Below are positions 35,911-44,427 of a stretch of DNA of 60,331 bases, in pieces. The stretch's first letter is position 1, and each line of letters opens with the position of its first letter. A program made the translations under genes and the position numbers. The notes under the pieces are model-generated. The model made no database searches and was not told where the DNA came from. It saw only the letters and a list, made by a program, of their open reading frames with translations. The DNA comes from Clostridia bacterium (GTDB lineage: Bacteria > Bacillota > Clostridia > Oscillospirales > CAG-272): NCBI GenBank assembly GCA_017936565.1, contig JAGBFG010000020.1, positions 1-60,331 on the forward strand, written 5' to 3'.

Positions 35911-37692
35911 TTAGCTGTCAATGGTGGAAACGCCAAGCGTTGTTTCTTCAAGCACGTCAAGTAATACGCGAACGGTATCCATTGCGGTGAAGATGGTAAC
36001 GTTGTTTTCGGTTGCCGCCATACGGATTTCCGCGCCATCGGATGCCTCGCCACCCGCGCCAATGTCGCGTGTGTTCAAGACGTAGGCGATGTGCCCCTGA
36101 CGAATGGAATCAATGATTTCATCACTGCCATCGCTGAGTTTCTTCAAAACACGGGTGCGAATGCCGTTTTCCTTCAAGAATTTGGCAGTTCCCGCTGTTG
36201 CTTCAATGTTGAAGCCCAGGTTGTAGAAGCGGCGAATGAGAGGAAGCGCCTCCTCCTTGTCCTTATCGGCAATGGTGGCAAGCACGGTGCCGTAATTCTG
36301 CAAGTGAGTGCCTGCGGCTTGCAGCGCCTTATAAAGAGCGCGGTTCAATTTATCGTCATAGCCGATGGCTTCGCCCGTGGATTTCATTTCGGGAGAGAGG
36401 TACGCGTCAAGCCCGCGCAGCTTATTGAAGGAGAAGACGGGAACCTTAACGTACCAGCGCTTCTTTTCGGGGGGATAAATGTCGAAAATGCCTTGTTCCT
36501 TGAGGCTCTTGCCGAGAATAACCTCGGTGGCGATGTCGGCAAGGCTATAACCCGTTGCCTTGGAGAGGAAGGGAACGGTACGAGAGGAGCGAGGATTGAC
36601 CTCGATAATATAAACATCTTCCTTCTCGTCAACGATAAACTGAATGTTAAAAAGACCCACGATGCCAATTCCAAGACCAAGCTTTTTGGCGTATTGCAGG
36701 ATAACGCCCTTGACCTTGTCGGAGATGCTGAACGAGGGGTAAACGCTAATGGAGTCACCCGAGTGGACGCCCGTGCGCTCAACCAGCTCCATAATACCGG
36801 GCACGAAGACGTCTCTGCCGTCGCAAATAGCATCAACCTCGACCTCTTTACCCTGAATATATTTGTCAACCAGGACGGGCTTGTCCTCGTCAATTTCTAC
36901 CGCCGTCTTCAAATAGTGACGAAGCTGCTCTTCGTTTGCCACGATTTGCATGGCTCTGCCGCCAAGCACGAAGGAAGGACGAACCAGAACAGGATAGCCG
37001 ATTTCCGCGGCTGCCTTGATGCCGTCCTGGATTTTGGTAACGGCGCGCCCCTTGGGTTGCGGAATTTGTAAATCGTGAAGCAGCTTTTCAAAGGCGTCAC
37101 GGTTTTCTGCTCTATCAATGGCGGCGCAGTCTGTGCCGATGATTTTAACGCCGCGGTCCATCAAGGGCTGCGCCAGGTTAATGGCGGTCTGACCGCCCAA
37201 GGAAGCAACCACGCCCTCGGGCTTTTCAAACTCGATGATATTCATCACGTCCTCAGGTGTGAGGGGCTCGAAATAGAGCTTGTCGGCGGTGGTGTAGTCG
37301 GTGGAAACGGTTTCGGGGTTGTTGTTGATGATAATGGCCTCATAGCCCGAGTTTTTGATGGTTTGCACCGCGTGAACGGTGGAATAGTCAAACTCAACGC
37401 CCTGACCGATACGAATGGGACCGGCACCCAGAACGACAATTTTCTTTTTGTCGGTCAGACGGGAGTCGTTTTCACCCTCGTAGGAAGAGTAGAAATAGGG
37501 GATATAGGCGCCCGTGTGGCAGGTGTCTACCATACGGAATGCGGGAGAGAGGGTGTTCTGCTTGCGGAAATTGTAAACATCAAGCTCGGTGCATTTCCAC
37601 ATTCTTGCAACGTATTTGTCGCTAAATCCCATTTTCTTTGCCTCTTTAAGCAGGGCAAGGTCAAATGCGTTTTTGCGCAGGCTCTCTTCCAT
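35911..37692 (-). pseudogene. carB: Carbamoyl-phosphate synthase large chain, C-terminal part
   Basis: Carries the second ATP-grasp half (KKKIVVLGAGPIRIGQGVEFDY, GYPVLVRPSFVLGGRAMQIV, YIIEVNPRSSRTVPFLSKATGY) and the C-terminal allosteric MGS-like domain (HIAYVLNTRDIG). It continues in the same frame as the upstream part at 37735-39084, separated only by a TAA codon at 37735-37737 and 14 codons. Those codons (ITPFFLEAIKRIID) fit the family sequence. The ATG at 37692 has no ribosome binding site, so separate translation looks weak. A single base change, readthrough of TAA, or a true split into two chains (as in some archaea and Aquifex) are the options. Confidence 0.85.
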
Positions 37693-37734
37693 ATCGATAA
37701 TGCGCTTGATTGCTTCTAAGAAGAAGGGGGTGAT

Positions 37735-39084
37735 TTATGTGATTTCGTGAATTTGCTCCACCGAAACCCCGTGGTAAATCAGCTCGGCAATGGCAAACAG
37801 ATTGTCGGAGTGGAAGAGCTTGATATAGTCAAGCAGCTCTTCCTTGGACATCGTGTCGAATTTGGAGTGATAGAGGTGGTTGACACCAATCTCCAAGGAG
37901 CGAATGCCCTTTAAGAGCGATTCCTCTAATGTGGAGCCGATGCCCATTACCTCGCCCGTTGCCTTCATCTGCGTGCCGAGAAGGTTGGAAGCGGACGTGA
38001 ACTTATCAAAGGGAAATCTGGGGAGCTTGGAGATAACGTAGTCCAAACGGGGCTCAAACGCCGCATTGGTGTTGGCAATCTTGATTTCCTCCAAGGACAT
38101 ACCAACGGCAATCTTTGCCGTAACGCGCGCGATGGGATAGCCCGACGCCTTGGAAGCCAAGGCAGAGGAGCGGGAAACACGGGGGTTGACCTCAATGAGA
38201 TAGTATTCTCCCGATGTGGGGTGAAGAGCGAACTGCACGTTACAGCCACCCGCGATTTTCAGCTCGCGAATGATTTTGATGGCGCTGTCGTTCAGCATTT
38301 TGCGCTCTTTGTCGCTCAGGGTAAGAATGGGCGCAACCACCACGGAGTCGCCTGTATGCACGCCAACGGGGTCCACGTTTTCCATACCGCAGATGGTAAT
38401 AGCGTGGTCATTCGTGTCGCGCATAACCTCAAATTCAATTTCCTTATATCCCTTAACGCTCTTTTCAATCAGAACCTGATGCACGGGGGAAAGCTTGAAG
38501 GCGTTGGCGCCTATCTCCAAAAGCTCGGCTTCGTTATTGGCAAAGCCGCCGCCCGTTCCGCCAAGGGTAAAGGCAGGGCGGAGAACAACGGGGTAACCGA
38601 TTCTTTCTGCCGCCGCTTTGGCTTCCTCGATAGAGTAGGTGATTTCAGAGGGAATGGTGGGCTCACCAATGGACTGACAAAGCTCCTTGAACAATTCTCT
38701 GTCCTCGGCTCTTTCAATGCTTTCGCTGCTGGTGCCAAGCAGCTCCACGCGGCATTCCTTCAAAACGCCCTTCTTTTCCAACTGCATCGCCAGGTTAAGA
38801 CCTGTCTGACCACCGATGCCGGGCAGAATGGCGTCAGGCCGCTCGTAACGAAGAATACGGGCGACAAACTCCAAGGTCAAGGGCTCCATATAGACCTTGT
38901 CCGCGATAGAAGTGTCTGTCATAATGGTGGCGGGGTTGGAATTGACCAAGACCACCTCATATCCCTCTTCCTTTAAGGCAAGACAGGCTTGCGTGCCTGC
39001 ATAGTCAAACTCGGCGGCCTGCCCAATCACGATAGGACCGGAGCCGATGATAAGAATTTTTTTGAGGTCAGTTCTTTTTGACAT
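37735..39084 (-). pseudogene. carB: Carbamoyl-phosphate synthase large chain, N-terminal part, ending at an in-frame TAA
   Basis: The first 449 residues of Car[71 protein letters not shown] and [24 protein letters not shown] form the carboxyphosphate ATP-grasp domain, and the chain ends in the oligomerisation domain at VEQIHEIT. CarB is normally about 1060-1070 residues; joined with 35911-37734 the total is about 1056. The family usually has Lys where TAA occurs (ITKID), so AAA to TAA is enough. The flanking frame shows no decay, hinting at a recent event, an error or readthrough. No carA is present. Confidence 0.85.
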
Positions 39085-39154
39085 AGCGTTATTTTTCTCC
39101 TCTATATGTTATGAAATGTTTACAAAATTTTGTGAGCCGATACTCTTTTCGGGA

Positions 39155-40339
39155 TTACAAAACGGGCTTGCCCTGATAAACGGTCAAAAGCCGCTTGCCA
39201 AATACTCTTTGATTGGCAAAGGGTGTCGCTCTTCCCATTGAATAAAATTCATCGGGGTTTACGGTGTAGGACTCGGACAAATCCCAGACGGAAAAGCCGT
39301 TCGGTTTAAGAGAAAAGCGGCGGCAGGGGTTATGGCTCATCAGGGACACAAGCTCTTCCAAGGAAAGGAAGCCCGTCTTTACCAAGTGGGTATACAAGAG
39401 GGGGAAGGCGGTCTCTAATCCCACAATGCCCATAGCGCTCTTTTCTAAGCCCCTCGCCTTTTCATCGGCGCTGTGAGGTGCGTGGTCGGTGGCTATCATA
39501 TCAATGGTGCCATCCTTGATGCCGCGAAGCAGGGCCTCGCGGTCTTCCTTGCTTCGCAGGGGCGGATTCATTTTGAATCTGCCGTCCTCCTTTAAGCAGT
39601 CCTCGTCAAGCAGCAGATAATGAGGACCTGTTTCCGCGGTGATGGAAAGCCCTTCCTTTTTTGCCTGACGAATGAGCTCCACGGTTTCCTTGGTGGAAAC
39701 GTGGCAAATATGCTCATCAGCCCCCGTTTTGCGCAAAAGGGCAATATCGCGCTCTATTTGCTTCCACTCGCTTTCCGAGGAAATGCCGCGATGCCCGTGC
39801 CTTTCGGCATAAGCGCCCTTGTGAATATAGCCGCCGCAAAGAAGGTCGTTCACCTCGCAATGCGCCACAATGAGCTTGCCTAAGGACTTAGCCTTTCTCA
39901 TTGCCGCTTCCATTATCTCATCGCTTTGCACGCCGCGCCCGTCATCCGAAAAGCCCGCGACAAAGGGGGCAAGCGCGTCCATATCCGAGAGCGCCTCTCC
40001 CTTTTGCCCACAGGTGATAGAGGCAAAGGGGTAAACGCCAATAGCGGCATCTCTTTTTATGATCTCCAGCTGCTCTTGCAAATGGGGAAGAGTATCGGGA
40101 ACGGGAGAGAGGTTTGGCATACTGCAAACGGCTGTATAACCGCCGTTCGCCGCGGCAAGCGTTCCTGTTTTTATGGTTTCTTTATAAGAAAAGCCCGGCT
40201 CACGCAAATGGACATGCACATCTGCAAAACCGGGTAAAATAACATATTTTTGAAAGGGAATGGAAAAAAAGGGGGTGTCATTGGAAAGAGAAACGGTATG
40301 AAGAATATCCTGTATCGTTTGTTCGCTGAAAAACTGCAT
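39155..40339 (-). CDS. pyrC: Dihydroorotase
   Basis: Cyclises carbamoyl aspartate to dihydroorotate. The 394-residue, type I-like enzyme shows the metal motif GFADVHVHLREPG, the TGTLAAANGGYTAVCSMPNL block, DDGRGVQ, the zinc histidines in IVAHCEVNDLL and HICHVS, and TDHAPHSADEKA with the catalytic Asp. The ATG at 40339 follows AGGAGG closely; an in-frame start 9 codons upstream is weaker. First gene of the minus-strand UMP operon. Confidence 0.94.
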   Translation of the reverse strand: MQFFSEQTIQDILHTVSLSNDTPFFSIPFQKYVILPGFADVHVHLREPGFSYKETIKTGTLAAANGGYTAVCSMPNLSPVPDTLPHLQEQLEIIKRDAAIGVYPFASITCGQKGEALSDMDALAPFVAGFSDDGRGVQSDEIMEAAMRKAKSLGKLIVAHCEVNDLLCGGYIHKGAYAERHGHRGISSESEWKQIERDIALLRKTGADEHICHVSTKETVELIRQAKKEGLSITAETGPHYLLLDEDCLKEDGRFKMNPPLRSKEDREALLRGIKDGTIDMIATDHAPHSADEKARGLEKSAMGIVGLETAFPLLYTHLVKTGFLSLEELVSLMSHNPCRRFSLKPNGFSVWDLSESYTVNPDEFYSMGRATPFANQRVFGKRLLTVYQGKPVL

Positions 40340-40412
40340 ACTGCCTCCTGAAAATTTTGTAGACACCGTAACATTTATAATAAGGAAGATAGGCTTCCCG
40401 ACACTAATAGAA

Positions 40413-40441
40413 AGTATACACTATTTTTTTGCTTTTGTCAA
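40413..40441 (-). promoter_or_regulatory. Promoter of the pyrimidine operon
   Basis: On the minus strand: TTGACA, 17-bp spacer, TATACT. The leader to pyrC is about 65 nt, with a small GGAAG/CTTCC hairpin but no PyrR attenuator or terminator. Confidence 0.85.
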
Positions 40442-40495
40442 GAAAAAAAGCAAAAAGATTTGGGCTTTTCGGTAAAAAAAGGACATACCGCAAGC

Positions 40496-40527
40496 GAGCG
40501 CAAAAACGGAAATGCGTTTTTGCGCTC
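40496..40527 (-). terminator. Hairpin after the HMA-like gene
   Basis: Perfect 13-bp arms GAGCGCAAAAACG/CGTTTTTGCGCTC with a 6-base loop, 6 bp past the stop. In the minus direction the U-run is inside the stem, not after it, so termination is plausible but not textbook. Confidence 0.5.
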
Positions 40528-40533
40528 AAAAAA

Positions 40534-40728
40534 TTATTGAATCATAGTAGGCTCAAAGCCCAAGTCCTCTAAAAGCTCCATAACTGCCGGTGCGTCGGCT
40601 TGGCTTTCTACGGCAACTGTCTTTTCTTTTAAATTGATGAAGGCGTGCATCTTTTCCGCTTCAAACGCCTCTTCTATGCGCTTGACGCATAAATCGCTGT
40701 GCATACCCTCGACCATAAAAATGTGCAT
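40534..40728 (-). CDS. Small HMA-like (CopZ-fold) protein lacking the first metal cysteine
   Basis: A 64-residue ferredoxin-like fold: beta (HIFMVEGM), helix (SDLCVKRIEEAFEAE), two strands (HAFINLKEKTVAVES) and a helix-strand end (APAVMELLEDLGFEPTMI), the pattern of heavy-metal-associated domains. The usual GMTCxxC is GMHSDLC, so Ser11 replaces the first cysteine and only Cys14 remains; His2 and His10 could assist. Copper shuttling is therefore uncertain. No P-type ATPase or copper regulator is nearby. The start follows a distant GAGG. Confidence 0.65.
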   Translation of the reverse strand: MHIFMVEGMHSDLCVKRIEEAFEAEKMHAFINLKEKTVAVESQADAPAVMELLEDLGFEPTMIQ

Positions 40729-40934
40729 AATGGAAAAACAACCTCGCTAAATGTGATGATGAATATAATTATATTTTATGAAAATAGGACAAAACCGTTC
40801 CGATAACCCTTGTAAAGAGCAAAGCCCTTTGCGCAGTCTTCCGTATTGTATCACACTTGGCTGCGTTTTGCAAGGGTTTTGTAAAAAAAGGTCGAAAAAA
40901 ACGTTTTTTCTTCGTTTTACCTAAAAGAGCGCGT

Positions 40935-41687
40935 TCAAGACGCCACTTTTTTGCGCAAATGACCAACGACCTTTCCGCAGCACAAAAAGTCGTCAAAGCG
41001 GCAAAGGGGGATATCGGGGTAATTGGGGTTCAGGGAATGAAGCCTGTCGCCCATATAGCGCTTGAAGTACCCCTCACCGTTGGCGATAAAAATACCGAGC
41101 TCTCCAAAATTCACCGTTGGCTGTTGGTGAACGAGCACGATATCGCCGCTATGAAAGCGGGGCTCCATACTGTCACCGGAAACGCGCAGGGCAAAGTCCG
41201 CGTGCTCACTGCAAGCATCCGCGCGCACGTCGATGGTTTCCTTGTCCGAATTGTCTAACATTTCTCCAAGACCCGCTGAAACAGGCAGATAATAAAGAGG
41301 AAGCGTTATCATAGGCACCGCGGCTGTATCCTGGGGCAGGACGGCTGCCCTTTCGGCGCTTACCCCTGCGGAGTCCGCCGTTCTGCCACTTTCCATTTCT
41401 GCCAAGGAGCGAACGGCTGCCTTGCCGTACGTATCGCTGTTTCGGTAGTCGGAAAGAAGCTTCTGCTCATCGGCAGAAAGAGAAACCACGTCTTCTCCCA
41501 GAAGTGTACCCAAGGAAACGCCAAGCGCCCCGCAGAGGGAAAGCGCCACGGAAAGCTTTGGGTCCTCAACCACGCTTGACAAAAGCTTATTTAACGTTCC
41601 AAGCGGAATACCGCTTTTCTGGCTCAGCTCGCGGGACGTCATTCCCATTTTGTTTTTCAGGTTACGGATTTTTTCACAAAAAGACAT
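40935..41687 (-). CDS. HTH transcriptional repressor with S24 (LexA/CI-like) peptidase domain
   Basis: The 250 residues begin with a Cro/CI helix-turn-helix (about 5-60, with SRELSQKSGIPLGTLNKLL), then a linker, then an S24 fold: an Ala-Gly dipeptide in LPVSAGLGE, where LexA-type proteins self-cleave, the nucleophile Ser in RVSGDSMEPRF, and the general-base Lys in GYFKRYMG. Such repressors respond to DNA damage or other stress. There is no phage gene around it. I start at 41687 after GAGGAAG. It is divergent from the secreted-protein genes at 42079. Confidence 0.85.
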   Translation of the reverse strand: MSFCEKIRNLKNKMGMTSRELSQKSGIPLGTLNKLLSSVVEDPKLSVALSLCGALGVSLGTLLGEDVVSLSADEQKLLSDYRNSDTYGKAAVRSLAEMESGRTADSAGVSAERAAVLPQDTAAVPMITLPLYYLPVSAGLGEMLDNSDKETIDVRADACSEHADFALRVSGDSMEPRFHSGDIVLVHQQPTVNFGELGIFIANGEGYFKRYMGDRLHSLNPNYPDIPLCRFDDFLCCGKVVGHLRKKVAS

Positions 41688-41775
41688 TTTTTCTTCCTCG
41701 CAATGTTGTAATATGATGAGATTGCTATGGCAGCGAATTGCTCTTATTTGGAAAACAAATTGCGTTTGCAAGGGT

Positions 41776-41804
41776 ATTATAGCACAAAAAAAGAAAAAAG
41801 TAAA
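41776..41804 (-). promoter_or_regulatory. Predicted promoter of the S24 repressor
   Basis: On the minus strand: TTTACT, 17-bp spacer, TATAAT. The 41805-41983 stretch between it and the divergent promoter holds no gene and is strongly AT-rich. Confidence 0.6.
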
Positions 41805-41983
41805 TACCTTTTGGAAAAAAATATTAAAAATTTTCTTTTTTTGGAAAATTTATAGAAAAGAGGGGCTTTTGTCCCTGGCGAAAAAGCAAAGGGCAGGCGG
41901 TAAAGAGGACCCGGGGGCGAGGAATGAGAAATTCTGGAAAATATATAAATGCAAGAAAAAAATGAAGTTTTTTTTTGTACTTA

Positions 41984-42012
41984 TTGACAAAACGAAAATA
42001 ATATGCTACAAT
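41984..42012 (+). promoter_or_regulatory. Predicted promoter of the secreted-protein gene at 42079
   Basis: TTGACA, 17-bp spacer, TACAAT, about 67 bp before the ATG. Confidence 0.8.
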
Positions 42013-42078
42013 CTAAAATAGAAATTTATACGGTTGGTGGCTTAACAGAAGCACCTTAGAAAACAAGGAGAAAATACG

Positions 42079-43176
42079 ATGAAGAAGAAGCTTTATATTT
42101 CTTTATTTTTAGTAGTGGTTCTGCTCTTTACCTCTACACTTATTATGTCCGTCAGCGCGGCAGAGGCTACCGCGGACTTTTGCCCTGAAACCGAGGATGG
42201 AAAGCATCTGCCCGGTCTTGGCGCAACCTGTACCAACGCGCAGCTGTGCAGAAAGTGCGGCTTCGTTATAGAGCCGCAAAGACCCCACGCCTTTGATGAA
42301 GCTACCTGCGCAGCGCCCAAAATGTGCCGTGTTTGCGGAAAGCGCGAGGGAAAACGCTTGGATTGTGACCCCGCTACATATACCAGAGAAGAAGCCACCT
42401 GCACGGAGCCTGTGGAATGCGGCTATTGCCATCGCATCATCGAGGAAGCCCTGGGACACGAGCCCGGAGCTGCGGCTGACTGCGGACACGCGCAGTTCTG
42501 TACCGTTTGCTGCTTCCCCTTGGTCAACGCAACGGGCAAGCACACCTTTACGGGTGAGGTTACCGTTATCAAGCAGGCAACTGCCGAGGGATACGGTGAA
42601 TACGCTGCCACCTGCTCCACCTGTGGAGAGGATTGCGTTATGCATTACACCAACCACGTTACAAGCTCCGATGCAAAGGTATTGACCGCAGGCGGAACGG
42701 CAAAGCTCACGCCCGGTTCTTACCTCTCTATGACGGCATTGAAGGTTGCTAACTACAAGGATGTTTCTCTTGCTAACAAGTATTCTATGATTCAGGTTGC
42801 CAACATTGACCTTTACGACAGCGAGGATGCGGTTTACGAGCCCAACGGCACCTTGACGGTAAAGATGCTTTTGAACAAGTCTGCTGTGAAATTCACCAAG
42901 GAAGACTTGAAGCTGTATCACATTGCCGATGACGGAAAGGCAACCGAGGTTGATATTTTGGCGATTGAGGATGGCTACGTTGTGTTTGAGACGGACCATT
43001 TCTCCGTATTCGCTCTTGCGGTTGAAAACGAGGCAGGCGTTTCCGTTCTTGGTGGTTCTGCCGGCTTGCCCCTTGGCGCTATTATCGGTATCGTAGCCGG
43101 TGTTATTGTCTTGGCAGGCGCCGCTGTTGCCGTTATCCTCGTGATGAAGAAGAAAAACAGCAAAGCAGCAGAGTAA
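42079..43176 (+). CDS. Membrane-anchored secreted protein with four Cys-rich repeats
   Basis: Not a recognised named family. The 365 residues have a signal peptide (1-27, MKKKLYISLFLVVVLLFTST...SAA), then four repeats of C-x5-C-x2-C at Cys51/57/60, 77/83/86, 108/114/117 and 135/141/144, each opening with AT/D-C and spaced 26-31 residues. A further CSTC pair follows at 179-182, each like a zinc knuckle. A domain from about 200 to 320 is beta-rich. The C-terminus is a membrane helix (about 333-357, GAIIGIVAGVIVLAG) with a basic tail, so it is held at the cell surface. Related CxxC repeats occur in surface proteins of gut Clostridia. The role is unknown. Confidence 0.8.
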   Translation: MKKKLYISLFLVVVLLFTSTLIMSVSAAEATADFCPETEDGKHLPGLGATCTNAQLCRKCGFVIEPQRPHAFDEATCAAPKMCRVCGKREGKRLDCDPATYTREEATCTEPVECGYCHRIIEEALGHEPGAAADCGHAQFCTVCCFPLVNATGKHTFTGEVTVIKQATAEGYGEYAATCSTCGEDCVMHYTNHVTSSDAKVLTAGGTAKLTPGSYLSMTALKVANYKDVSLANKYSMIQVANIDLYDSEDAVYEPNGTLTVKMLLNKSAVKFTKEDLKLYHIADDGKATEVDILAIEDGYVVFETDHFSVFALAVENEAGVSVLGGSAGLPLGAIIGIVAGVIVLAGAAVAVILVMKKKNSKAAE

Positions 43177-43185
43177 CACGCAATG

Positions 43186-43224
43186 AAAAAGGAATGCCGT
43201 TTTTGCTTCGGCATTCCTTTTTTC
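43186..43224 (+). terminator. Terminator after the Cys-rich surface protein gene
   Basis: Arms AAAAAGGAATGCCG/CGGCATTCCTTTTT with a 9-base loop, then TT. Partial readthrough to the next gene 30 bp later is possible. Confidence 0.85.
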
Positions 43225-43253
43225 CTATAACGGCAGAAAGGACTGAACACAAA

Positions 43254-44354
43254 ATGAAAAGAAAAACAATGGCGCTTTTGATGGCGGTATTGCTGCTCTT
43301 TACGGCTCTGCCGCTTTCTGCGGCGCAGGGGCAGGTTCGTTTTTTTGTTGACGGTGAGGAATTTTGCTCGCTCTCTTCCGAAAATCTCGTCTTGCCTGAG
43401 GGCCCCACCTTGAAGGATGGCAGATCCTTTGTCGGTTGGAAAACCACCAAAGAGGGACAGACGCTGCTGCTCCCCGCGGGCGCGAGCGTTTCAGCTACCT
43501 CGGCGGACACCTTTGAAGCGGTGCTTCTTTCCGCTCAAACCTATGAAAAGGTGGCGGTTCGCGCTGAGGGGGAAACGGTTGGTATTCGGTTTGTTTCTCA
43601 TATATCCAAGCAAGAGTATGACCTGTTATGCGGGCTGCTCGGGCAAGAGAAGGTTTCCTTTGGAACGGTTATCGCCACCGAGTCCTATGCGATGAAGGCA
43701 GGAAACAAATTGGATATGACGGCGCTTGAAAATGAGGGATATTCTTATATTGATATACCCGCGTCTAAGTTTTACAAGATTGCCCCTGAATACAATGAGT
43801 GGGCAGGGACGGTAGAAAAACTCAAAGTCGAAAACACATCGCAGCGCTATGCGGGCATTGGCTACATTAAGCTGACCTATTCCAACGGAGAAGAGGGTAT
43901 TGTGTATCTGAAAGCGCCCAAGACCTATGCAAACGGCAAGACGAATTACCGCAACTATGTGACGGAATCGGCTTTTACGGCATTGCTTGACGCTTACAAT
44001 GACCGAGACATCAGCTATGAGTATATGATTCGTGAAAATTCGATGCTGACATACAGCCCCTATACGCAGCAATCCTTAACGGCAATAAAGACGTATTTGG
44101 ATGGAACGGTCAGCGTCAAAATCACCTCAAACGGCAAGTACTACGTTGAAGAGAGGGGCTTATATAAATCGCCTTACAAGGTGGCGTTTAATATGAGCAA
44201 CGATATTATTACGGTAACAGCCAAGGATGAGGGAGAGCTTGATGGCTTGTTTGCGATTGTCCTGTCCGGGTCGTATTTTGATTTGCAATATATCAGAAGC
44301 AGGACGGAAACCGCTTGCGAATTCAGAACATCGGCGCAAAGTCCCGATTATTAA
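43254..44354 (+). CDS. Secreted protein with InlB-like repeat at the N-terminus
   Basis: The 366 residues start with a signal peptide (about 1-24, LLMAVLLLFTALPLSAA). Residues 28-70 (VRFFVDGEEFCSLSSENLVL, then GRSFVGWKTTKEG) look like a Listeria-Bacteroides/InlB B-repeat, the FxGWxT pattern. A central region (about 100-270, GIRFVSHISKQEYDLL, FGTVIATESY, RYAGIGYIKLTY, NYRNYVTESAFTALLDAY) recurs in Clostridial surface proteins without a known function. The last roughly 90 residues are beta-rich. There is no sortase motif or membrane anchor, so it is probably released or held by other means. The start has AAAGGA upstream. Confidence 0.75.
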   Translation: MKRKTMALLMAVLLLFTALPLSAAQGQVRFFVDGEEFCSLSSENLVLPEGPTLKDGRSFVGWKTTKEGQTLLLPAGASVSATSADTFEAVLLSAQTYEKVAVRAEGETVGIRFVSHISKQEYDLLCGLLGQEKVSFGTVIATESYAMKAGNKLDMTALENEGYSYIDIPASKFYKIAPEYNEWAGTVEKLKVENTSQRYAGIGYIKLTYSNGEEGIVYLKAPKTYANGKTNYRNYVTESAFTALLDAYNDRDISYEYMIRENSMLTYSPYTQQSLTAIKTYLDGTVSVKITSNGKYYVEERGLYKSPYKVAFNMSNDIITVTAKDEGELDGLFAIVLSGSYFDLQYIRSRTETACEFRTSAQSPDY

Positions 44355-44369
44355 AACGAAAAAAGAAAA

Positions 44370-44402
44370 CGGGCAGTTCATTTGAACTGCCCGCATTTTT
44401 TT
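44370..44402. terminator. Bidirectional terminator between convergent genes
   Basis: Arms CGGGCAGTTCA/TGAACTGCCCG followed by CATTTTTTTG on plus and TTTTCTTTTTT on minus. A second inverted repeat TTTGCGCC/GGCGCAAA follows at 44400-44420. Confidence 0.85.
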
Positions 44403-44427
44403 GCGCCTTTTTGGCGCAAAAAGGGTT

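Noticed and set aside
36091-37071. 326-codon plus-strand open frame opposite carB
   Set aside because: Exact antisense shadow of a strongly conserved gene; no promoter or ribosome site.
40340-40412. PyrR-type attenuator in the pyrC leader
   Set aside because: The leader is short, with only a 5-bp hairpin and no terminator/antiterminator pair.
40935-44354. Prophage or integrative element around the CI/LexA-like repressor
   Set aside because: No integrase, excisionase, structural or replication genes, no tRNA and no direct-repeat attachment sites are seen.
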